Shown: positions 24,441 through 35,900 of the stretch, piece after piece
Numbering within the stretch: position 1 is the first letter of the stretch
Layout: every line of letters starts with the position of its first letter
Assembly: GCA_963678705.1 (NCBI GenBank)
Contig: OY783209.1
Span: 13,392,001-13,456,000 of the forward strand
DNA length: 64,000 bases
Reading direction: 5' to 3'
DNA from: Panorpa germanica
Lineage: Eukaryota; Arthropoda; Insecta; Mecoptera; Panorpidae
Made by a program: the position numbers and the translations under genes
Notes under the pieces: model-generated
Told to the model about the DNA's origin: nothing
Database searches by the model: none
What the model saw: only the letters and a program-made list of their open reading frames with translations

Positions 24441-26035
24441 GATACATACATACATATAAGATGCAAATGAATGATATAATACTAAAATAAAATAAAAAAT
24501 TCCATCACCATACTTTGACATTGTTTGCCCTTGTAATATCTCCGTGTGAACGAGTTATGGGGCGAAAATAATAATCCTACAGTCGTATGAAAGAAATTAA
24601 AAGCAAAACGCTTTGCAGTCATCGTTATTTCACATATTACAATCCTCTACGTTTTCTATGGTCTGTCATATCCAACTCCAAGCCTGCTCCAAGCCTCTTG
24701 TCGTTTACCCATGGCTGGCAAAACACAGAGCAACTTAACCAGACAGAGTTCGGTTCAGTTTAGTTTCAATTTTGCTGGAGTTACAACCATTTACTCTCGT
24801 TGAACAATAAAAGACGGCGTTGTTGCCATATCATATTTATTGTGTTAGTGTTTCTCAGTCCAGTTAAAATAAAAAGGTATTTTTACATATAACTTTTTAT
24901 ATTTATTATTATGTGATTGTATTGAACTAATAAATTTATTGCATACAAATATAAGCAAAACGTTTTATATCAAAAACATAGTATAGTTATTGATGAGTGA
25001 AGTTGACATCTATAAAACCCATTCAATTATTTTTATGATGCAAATAGAACAACTCCGTATACAGTAAATAAAAGACTAAACATTAATGTGATTAAATGTA
25101 TATAAATAATTGGGGGAGCCGGTTAATCTTAAAGACCTTGTAATAATTAATACAGTAGTGTAAATAAAAAATAGAAACTTACCTTATAATTTAAATTAAC
25201 TATTTGTTTATAATATTCAGTAATTTACAATGAGTATTTAATTAGTTTTGTATATCATTCAATATTTTATAATATAGACAATAATAAATCTGACAGCATT
25301 TGTAACATGGCGTCCATCACGTGATATATTGAGGCCGTTTCGAAGCATATTTATTTAAAATAAGCTACCAAGAAATATATAATAAATATGTTTTAAACAC
25401 ATTTATAAAATAAATAAACAGGAGAAACTTTATATAAGCAAGCAGTAGATTGTTTTTTTTTTAATTTTAAAAATATTAAAACTATGAGAACAACTGTCTT
25501 CTTTATTTATTATTATTTGTGTTGCAATGCTCTTTGTTTACAAATGAATTTATCAATCACACAATAATTAAATGTTGTGATTACTAATAAAAAATAAATC
25601 ATTGTTATTTAGTTCAGCTAAATATTATTTCGAAATAACCTTTGTATTACGTAATATTTAAATTGACGAATGAGTTTATATGATTTAATTTTGAAATGTA
25701 TGTAGTATCGTGGTAGTATCTAGAAGCAGTGTATTGCAGTCATTGAAGTTAACAGGTTCATTCAATGCATATAAATATATTTATTAATAGACATGTTACT
25801 TTCAAGTTTAATAGTTTGTTCATTTCTTTCTTTGTTGGATCAATATTTTATAACTGACAAAATAGTTCTTCAAAACGTAATGCGTAAAATTTCTATTAAA
25901 GAAAACGGCTTTTATTATCACATTTCAGTCGAAGACATTCTTAAGAAGGAAATGGTTATTATTTTATTCTTGTACACGCGCATTTTTGACAGGCGCAGGT
26001 TTTTCGTCATGAAAGAATCAGGTATTGAATTATAT
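24441..26035. other. Intergenic or intronic, possible untranslated exon
   Basis: Mostly AT-rich with no coding signal. The stretch 24620-24875 is more balanced in composition, and AAAAAG followed by GTATTT at about 24875 could be a donor of a non-coding first exon. This is speculative. The open frame at 25793-26263 runs into MITE copy 3 and is not a gene. Confidence 0.3.
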
Positions 26036-26679
26036 AATGGGTTTGTATCCTCATCGATTTTTGTGGTCGATTTTTCGACCATCGAGTGGTCGATTTTTCA
26101 ATTGTTGATTGAAATTAATGTTAATAAATGTGTCAATTTTATTAAATATTTAAATATTGACGGAGATACAGTAATTAAAAATTTGAATTGTAGTTTCAGC
26201 GCTAGAAATGGTCAGCCATATTTGTATGACGTGAAATGCATTTTAACGTCAGTTATTTATTGAGTAGGTCAGTGCCGTGGTCATCTTCTGTAGCTGTTGG
26301 TAGTCGAAATAATCAAGTCAAGTCAAAGAATAATAAGTTTTTATTTTACTCAACCCTGTACATAAGACATAATATTGAAATTTTATTGTTCCTTGAAATA
26401 GCTGTAAATAATATTTGATATTTTGATATATAAATACATATAGCAGAGATTTATGAGTTGTAAGATTGGTAGCGGTTGTGATGTCACATGCATTTGGAAT
26501 GTGTATAACGTTGAATCCCTTTAATAATTAAAGAGACAAAATGACGTTTTTAATTGTTAATATCTCTTAACATATAAGGAGTTATTAAAAAATAATTGAA
26601 CATTTGAGGTTCTAGTAACCCGCTTTATCAATATATAGTACAGTTTTATAGAAATTAAGACATAGGACACAAGTCCATT
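26036..26679 (-). mobile_element. MITE family 1, copy 3
   Basis: Reverse-orientation copy from AATGGGTTTGTATCC to GGACACAAGTCCATT. It carries a small internal duplication of the GTGGTCGATTTTTC block. It ends about 220 bp before the pyruvate kinase 1 start codon, so it lies in the promoter-proximal region. Confidence 0.82.
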
Positions 26680-26902
26680 GTAGGCCGAGTACCCTGCCGC
26701 GACGGTTCAGTATCGCCTAGTAATTATTTCAATTAATTAATTAACAAAAACAAAAAAAAGGTACTGTTAAAACAAAAGCGTTGTTATTTTAAATAATAAT
26801 TATTGTATTGACAAAAATCACGATAACAAATTACTGCTTGATGATTAAAATCGATTGAAAACTTCGCAAATATTGCTTTTGAAATACTCGTGTTCTATCA
26901 AA
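26680..26902 (+). promoter_or_regulatory. Putative promoter and 5' UTR of pyruvate kinase 1
   Basis: Sequence between MITE copy 3 and the start codon at 26903. The left end is CG-richer (CCGCGACGGTTCAGTATCGCC). It is the only non-repeat sequence immediately upstream, so the proximal promoter of this first exon probably lies here. Confidence 0.35.
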
Positions 26903-29900
26903 ATGACGATGACAGACGAGATACCAGTTCGTGGCAAATCTAATCCATTTAGGCATGTGAGTACCTCAATCTCACGCTATCACGCGATTAATCGATCGAT
27001 TGCTTTGAATATAAACCAATAACTTCCTTAAAAGATTTTCTCGATTACGATCTTATCCCACAAGCAAAATATTTCAACAATAAAACAATGTTAAATAATA
27101 AAAGACCGGCATGCATTGCAACCGTGCATTTCAAATTAAACTCGTTAGGCAATGCCGACGATAAAGCCGGTACCAAACGATGCTACGAACACCGCATCGT
27201 TAGACGCATCGTGCGGTCGATGCTGGAACTAAGTGTGTCCAATATTCATGTTGGAGGAAGTTGGGGCTGTGGTCGGGCTTTTGACCTGTGTCAAAAGCGA
27301 TTTTTCTACCCAACCACACACTTGATCTACATGTCATGCACTGCTGCACGAATCGTCTAACAAATTTTTTTTATATTTAAAAGTTTCTTTATTTACTCAA
27401 AAGTTTTTGTTAAACAGTGTAAGTGTCAATAATATCAACAAACTAATAAAATAAATAAATCATTCGGATCAAACATTTGTTCCACCGTGTAGCAGGAAAC
27501 TTGCCATGTCAATCTTCCAGTATTTGACTCACACGTTGGGGGCAAGCATTTGAATCAAACGTTCATCGCATAATTTATTGTGTTACTGCATCCGGCTTCC
27601 CTTCTCTTCCATGTTTTATTCAATAAAGCCAACGTTTTGATGCCAGTAGTCTGCTGCGGACACGTAAAGGCTTACTTTTATCTGGTAAAATAATCAACAT
27701 CGATATCGGCACAATCAGCCGTGTTGTAGCTGGATTAGTTGTTTGTTGATGATATACAAATATCACATAGATTAGGCTGCATAGACAGTTTATACCTTTT
27801 TTTGGGACTCCCTGTATGGTTATATTTTCATATACACCTAGTCCAAATACTGCAAGGCCAAGAGCGGTCGTGGGTTCAAGGCATAAATTTAACTGCTCTG
27901 GAATTTCAAGTTCTATATATCAAAACATTTTAAAACTTCTGTAGAAGAATATTTTTCATGCACTGTGTTTTTCTAAGACATTTCTAATGCTAAAAATCAA
28001 TAGTCAACAGTAGGATTCGCTACCTATAATAAGTAATGTAATGATATGGCCTAAGAAGCGCACCAGTGAATATGATATAATGCTTTGTACAGATTGGTGC
28101 GACTTAAACATGCGACATCCAACATTTATATATTTTCATTCATAACATTTGACATTATTTAGACATGAGTGTACTAAATGTATTGTACTTTTAACGTACA
28201 GACTAGTGCGACATAAACATACGGCACTAATAAAACTCTTAGTTATGCTATTTTTTAAAATTCTAAGTAGTATTTTTATGAAACAAAAATGTTTCAAAGC
28301 GTCGTCGGTACATCAAAGAAATTAGGGTTTTGAATGTGATCTAGAACAAAAGTATAATCTAAGTAAGGGTTCATCACGAGTTAGCAGAGATATTGTTAAT
28401 TAACTGAGTTTTTTTTTTTTTTTTCTAAAGCAGGTTGAAGGAATTCATTTAAAATATGAAAGCTTCCGACGTATTAAGTTGCATGTCGCACTAGTGTGGA
28501 CGTGTTGTACAACTTCTTACAACAAATGTTGTATGTCGCATGTTTAAGTCGCACGTATGTAAGCATTTTAGACATTGAAAACGTTTTTTGCGCTTGACTG
28601 CTGTGTCTTTGGGTTTGATTCCTGGACCAGGGTTATACTTTCTATCACATTAAATTGATTAATCTCTCACACGCTGACTACCGTCAGTCACATTTGATCA
28701 AGCTGTTACTTTAGGGGCCTATTTTGTAACTGCTTACCTGACGTCTGTTAACTTCTAACTTTCAAAGGCCTTACAAGTTTATAAGCCATATAAATTTACA
28801 CAAAATTATTAGAAGACCTTAAATAAATAGCAAAATAGATCCCATACCTAGAAACTGGTATAAGTAGCCTAATTTGCAAATTGTATGGCTTTGAAAAATC
28901 GTTCAGGTAAGCAGTTACAAAATAGGCCCCTTAATGTTTATCAATACACGACATACTCATATATCTTTATTGTTTTCTACTCTCCGAGCTTCTGTCCATG
29001 ATATGACAACATAATATACAAATTGTGCGGTACTTCTACGTAAACTGTGACAAATATATGAAATATTCCTAGTGTATCTATTGCTACGATGGATAACGAC
29101 AGAAGCATTTGAATGCCTTGAATAATTTCTATTAATATGATAATTAACACTTACCTGAATATGTGCATACGATCGTCTAGTGTCACAGTATTTTTAACGT
29201 TAACTGTTGAGTCTCGTAACACGACACACGACACATCACGCTGGCGCCGCATGGTGACGGCGTGGTCAACTAAATACCGGTGTCGTGCTACGCGTGTTGC
29301 CGAGCCTGAGCCGTAACCATAGGTGTCATATTGTACTCATATTGTTTAAAAATGATTATCTTTACGTGATATGTCTGTACGGTGGTGTCATATCGAAAAC
29401 TGCAATTCTAATTTCACAAATGACACAGATTAAGCATAATAAATACAGATTACAATTGTTTTGTTTAATACAAGGAAATTAACGACGTAATCCCTGTACA
29501 ATTCAGTACACATATGAATGTTGTCTTTTATTAGAAATTGCAAATAACATATTTAGCAATTCAGATACTTTTAACTGACAGATTAGATGTGTAGGTTAAA
29601 CATTGGCTAAGCTATCCATGTGTTCAAATATTTTTACTCTCTAAAACTCAGCTTTTAATTAAATAATTCTTTTGTTAGAATTATCTAGCTATTTGCATTC
29701 GCATATGTCTACCATAAAACTATATTATCCTCTGGTAACACCAACCCGAGATATTTCTATTTCTACTATTTGACATCTTACATATAAATTCCTTCTAAAC
29801 ACAAAATATAAACGCCGACTGCTGTGTCTTCGAGTTCGATCCCCGGACCAGATATATATTTTCTGGGTTTGGTTATTATGAACTTATATTGATTATGGTC

Positions 29901-32900
29901 ATACATAATCGTACACTATTTAGGCAGTGGTGTAGCCCACATATATGAGGCCCCGACACCATAAATACTGCCAACATTGAAGGAGGTTGTCGGTGATAGG
30001 ACTCAGCATCGGAAATAGGCCGACGTTAAATAAATTAAATAAAAAAAAAACAAAATATAAACTCATGTAATATTTAACGTAATATTGTTTACTTAACGTT
30101 ACGTTTTGTTATTTCTATATTATTATTCTTTAACTCCTTCGTTCGCATTGTCACATTTCTTTTAATGTTATAAATGTATTAGCACTTATTATTTACTTTC
30201 GTTTAACCTAGAAATCGATTTATAACAATATAACATTTCAAAAATATTCTCACAATATTTTAATTGGCTTGTGTCCTCATTTTTTAGTGGTCGATTTTTC
30301 AATTGTTAATTGAAATTGATGTTAATAAATGTGTATTGGCGTGTCTATTTTATTAAATATCTAAATGTTGACGGAGATATAGCAATTAAAAATTTGAATT
30401 GTAGTTTTAGCGCTAGAGATGGTCGGCTATTTGTATGACGTCATATGCATTTTAGACTTCAGTTATTTGTTGATGTTCTATAGCTGTTGGTAGTCGAAAT
30501 AATCAAGTCAAGTCAAAGAATAATAAGTTTTTATTTTATTTAACCCTGTTACGGCAGACATAATATTGAAATTTTATTGTTCCTTGAAATAGCTGTAAAT
30601 AATATTTGATATTTTGATATATAAATACATATAGCAGAGATTTATGAGCTGTAAGGTTGGTAACCTGTAAACTTGTCAGAGTTCTGTCAAGAATATATCT
30701 CTCTTACGCTTTGTTGTGTAAAAGAGATAGCAACTAGCGGTTGTGAGGTCACATGCATTTGGAATGTGTACAACGTTGAATCCCTTTAATAATTAAAGAG
30801 ACAAACTGACTTTTTTAATTGTTAATATCTCTTAACATATAAGGAGTTATTAAAAAATAATTGAACATTTGAGATTCTAGTAACCCACCTTTATCAATAT
30901 ATAGTGCACTTTTATAGAAATTAAGACATAGGACACAAACCCATTCCCGCTAAACACAAAACATAAACTCATGTAATATTTAACGTAATACTTTTTACCT
31001 AACGTTACGTTTTATTATTTCCGTAATACCTTAAGGCACTGTCATGATTCTTTTAGTCGTTCGTCCCCATTGCCACATTTCTTTTACTGTTATAAATTTC
31101 TTAGCACTTGTTATTTACTTTCGTTTATTTAAGGAGTTTCATCTAATTGAAGTTTTTTAAAATATTGATTTATAGCAATATAACATTTCAAAAATATTAT
31201 CCTAAAATTTCAACTCGATCAGTAAATGGTGGAATATTTTATAGAGCTTTTGAAAATCTCTATAAAATATTGGTTGTTGTCTTGGCTAAAGCTTTGCAAA
31301 TTATTATTCCTAATTTTTATACAGTGCCCACGGTTTGTACGGTACGATCTGTGATACAATAGATGTTTCGTTTCTTTAAGTATAAATATTTCGATGCTTT
31401 TGCCATGCGTGATGCCTCGCCAAATAGTTGACCTAGTGATATAACCTAAAAATTACATAAAAAAGTTTTTGGCATCTTTTACCGCTTGAATAAGTAACCA
31501 AATTATGATTCTTTCAGTATATTTCATTAATTTTAAGTATCACAGTGGTTTAGCTTAATGTGTTGAGTAAAATACTCGTAATATTTATTTTAATTTCGAA
31601 TCGCTCACTCAACGTGCTGTTAGAGCTACTCATTTTTATTTCGTACTTTTCAGTGTTAGAAATGGTTTTTAAAAATGTTTTCTGCAAATTCACAAGCCGA
31701 GTATTACAATTCAACTTATATTTGAACCATATATTTCCTTGCCCATTTATTTTAATAATATAAAATTCAGTCTCATAAATAGCATATACTTTGTAACGTG
31801 CTTTTATTTACGTAATATTTATATGGTAGATTTGTTTAAATGTAAATTTTACGTAAATATGTCACTCAAATATATCTTTCGGTTTGGGAGGTATCGCAAG
31901 AGAAGAGGAGGTATTACCACTTCGATTACAACTGTACAACACCCTGCGCGTTTTACTTTATTTGTTGGTGGGGGTAAAATCTTGCAGAAATCTAGCGATG
32001 TTTTGCTTCATATATTTAGATATAAATTCAGTAGCTCTAACAACAACGTCCTGAATAACTGTTCAACTCTCATTAAAGTTTCAATTGCAAACAAGTGCAG
32101 TTAAGTTTATTTCGAGAAATATGGTTTGGTCTTCAGTAAATGATACCGGAAAGGTATTATTACATTTTAATAAAATAAGTGACATCAAATAAATTGTGTT
32201 TTTATAAATAATCACACTCATATTTTAACGCAAACTGTGGAATGTCTATTTTAAGATTTGTGTAGTGCTCAGATATGTTTAGTGAAGGTTTGATGCTTTT
32301 TTTTGTTTATTTGTTTTTATGATTTGTTAATATTTTATGCTATATGTGTTACGTAACTCATGTTTTACATGTATTTTATATAAATTATTATTTATTTACT
32401 TTATTTAACATATTTACTTGCTTGTTAAGTTTTTTTTAACACGTCAAATATTTACTTGTACAAAAAGTAGGGTTATGTTGTAGAACCCCTATAAAAACGA
32501 ATAACCTCTTGACATTGAATGTCAAGTTACGTAACAGCTGCCAGAGCTAGGTCAGCAGTTTGCAGTTATTAGTTTATTTCTCTATAATTAATTGATTTTA
32601 AATAGATTGATTAGTTATTAAAATATAATTATTAATGCATAAACGTTTATTTATTTTAGTAAGTTCTGTAGAAGCAGCAATACAATTAATTATTTTCTTT
32701 TCTTAATAGAAAGGTCCTAATGTAGATCGCCCTGCACCTTGACTTGTTATTGAGACAATGAACATTGTTCAGTTTCTAGAATAACATTTAACCTATTTCA
32801 TTTGTCGCTGATGGCATCAAGTCTTCCGATATACGTTGGACGAATGTGCACAGACTAAAGTTTGTCAAATTATGAGGACGGTTTCTTCAGTTGTTGGATT

Positions 32901-35900
32901 TACATCACACAATTTCATTTCTTTGCAACAGTGGCCTCCGTACTCGCCAGATTTGAATTCTATGGAGTTTATTTTTATTCACTCAAACAAAATTTCGTGT
33001 AGCGCCATTTTTCAAAATAAATAATAGCACAAACATTTATTTTCTATTAAAAATGTACAGAAATTTTTTCTTTACATTTCTTTTTTTGATTGTGTGATAC
33101 TCATGAATGGAGTTAAGTATCATTATCACTCACTCCTTTAATTTAATTTTGTATTTTGTATTTAATTTGAATTGTTTAGCATATGGCAATACGCGTAGTC
33201 ATTCACAGTACCATTTTTAATTTAATTTATTTTTTAAGTTTTCTTAATTTTTTTAGAACCTTACAAGGTCCAATGTTTTAAATTAAAAATATTAAATGAA
33301 GAAAAACTATAATGTATTATAACCTCCAAAATGTGACAATCTGTCAAAATGCAGTAGGATTTACTTTTAAGAGTAGTTTAATGTCAGTTTTTGGAAAATA
33401 TAGAAGAGAAAACAATTTCTATTACTAATTGTTATTAAAAATATTTTCACATACAATTTTGTCGAACTGTCAAAATTTATATTACTAACGATGTATACGC
33501 ACCAACTAAATTAATTAAACTTAAATTAAAACACAAATGTGAAAAGGAATGCTTAAACCGAAAACCTGAAATCTACATTACAATATTAAATAAAAACAGT
33601 AAATTAAATATCAAAACAGTGAGTGGGAATGAGGCTTTAAGGAAAATATTGAACATGTATGCTATATTCTGATTTCATCATGTGACTCAATTTGATGGGC
33701 TTACTTACAAATAAAGACGACACGTCATTCGTCGGCTTAGTTTCTTATCATCAGCTGTGACCGACAATGTGCAACGATTGTACTTAATTAATATTGACAT
33801 TTACGAAACTTTATGGACTGGCTAATCTTTGTTTGTTTATTAATTATTACTTGCAATATAAACAACAAAAATACATACGTGCATTTCTATATGGTTTTGT
33901 TATTTATAAAAGAAACAAAGCGATTGATTTTTAGAAATACTTTTACGTGTGAGACTTTCCTTAACTTGATAAGACATGCTTTTATCGATAGCGTTGCAGC
34001 CTTAGCAGCCTTTTACCTTAGATTTCATTTTGTTTTCCTTGTATTGCTAATTGCTGGAAAGTGATTATACATATTGATAAAGTTGGCTGGAAACCTAGAC
34101 CTAAACTGTACAAATAATCTTTAATAAGTCGCAGTATTATAGAAGATATTACCAATTAATTTTTTTTACAGTTACTACTTACCCTCTTTCCTTCTATGAA
34201 TTGCCATCCCTTTTATACAACATAAGAGTCACATTTTAGAGTCACTTTGCCATCATATTGAAGATGCGCGTAATTTTTTTGTCATAAAAGAGTTCATTTA
34301 CAATTCAGTTTGTCACAGTCGTTCTTATGAAATATCTATTTTATTGGATACAAAGTGCGAAACCACTCCACCTGTCTGAATACAAATGAGGATAAAGTTG
34401 ATACGAACTATAATGGGCTTTTGTCTTAATTTCTATAAAAGTGTACTATATAATTGATAAAGTGGGTTCTATAACCTCAAATGTTCAATTATTTTATAAT
34501 AAGTCCTTACATGTTAGGAGATATTAACAATTAAGAAAGGAATTTTGTCTCTTTAATTATTAAAGGGATTCAACGTTGTAGAACATTCCGAGAGAACCGC
34601 TAGTTGTTATCTCTTTTATACAACAGAGCGTAAAAGAGATATATTCTTGACAGAACTTTGACAAGTATACAGGTTACCAACCTTACAGCTCGTAAATCTC
34701 TATGTATTTACATATCAAAATATCAAATATTATTTACAGTTAAATAAAATAAAAACTGATTATTCTTTTACTTGACTTGATTATTTCGACTACCAACAGC
34801 TACAAAACATTACCACAGCACTGACCTAATCAACAAATAACTGACGTATCCAATACATTTTCACGTCATACAATTGGCCGGCATCTCTAGCGCTAAAACT
34901 ACAATTCAAATTTTTAATTGCTATATCTCCGTCAACATTTATTAACATCAATTTCAATCAAGTATTGCGAATGGAGTGAGTATTTTCAATGCCCTTTCAC
35001 TCAAAATTGGATGTTCCTTTTGTACACCAATCCAGAAAGATGTGAGAGAAGATTCTTAAAACTTCATTTTAAGCCCAGTGTCACCTTGGAGGTCAATGAG
35101 ATTTTCTTTTTCTTTCATGTTGAGGAAGACACTCATCAACTGATGGTTTGAACGGGTTTTGAATCCATGCCAAACCGTCCAAGTTCTCATTAAAATATTT
35201 TTCCAAACAAGATTTGAGGATTTCTAAGTGTTTAAGAAAGCATAGTTTGAAGTAAAGTAAATTTAATTAATTTTTCAACCAAGCTTTGGGCCCCCCTGAG
35301 CCTTCATTGCGCCCCCCTTAGGGGTCGCGCCCCACCCTTTGAGAACCGCTGGTCTACAGGACTAGTCTTTAGGCTGCAGACTTTAATATTTGTCCCGTGA
35401 CGACAGAAGGTGGTTGAAAATAAAGCGGCAACGTAGAAATTCAATTTTTAATTTTAATATTGGTCACTGTGATGTCATTTTTTAAATGTATATTTGTAAT
35501 AGGAACATATAGTTTTAAATGTAGGTACATAACCTAAAATATTCAGTTATAAATTATAACGTTAGATAAGCATGAAAAACAAACACCGACAGTGAGTTTA
35601 CCTGTAAGGACAAAAATAAAATACACAACATTTTGTAGCTACATTTGAGAATAAAGCTATAGTAATTACAACAACTCCTTAATAAACAGAAATTACTAGA
35701 TTCATTACTAGAACCTCAAATGTCCAATTGTTTTTTAATAACTCCTTATATGTTAGGAGATATTAACAATTAAAAAAATCATTTTGTCTCTTTAATTATT
35801 AAAGGGATTCAACGTTATACAACATTCCAATTGCATGTGACCTCACAACCACTATGTTGTTTCTGTTGTGTACAGAGCGTAAAAGAGATATATTCTTGAC

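Noticed and set aside
25793-26263. 156-codon open frame
   Set aside because: Its second half is MITE family 1 sequence (copy 3), and the same bases in other copies are non-coding. No protein motif.
27088-27360. 90-codon frame after PK1 exon 1
   Set aside because: It overlaps an inverted-repeat pair (27199 and 27360) and has no recognisable domain; likely chance within a MITE.
31739-32104. 121-codon open frame in PK1 intron 1
   Set aside because: Low-complexity composition, no motif, and no acceptor or donor consistent with a coding exon.
34918-35151. 77-codon plus-strand frame
   Set aside because: The minus strand here reads as a hAT transposase relic, so the plus frame is its shadow.
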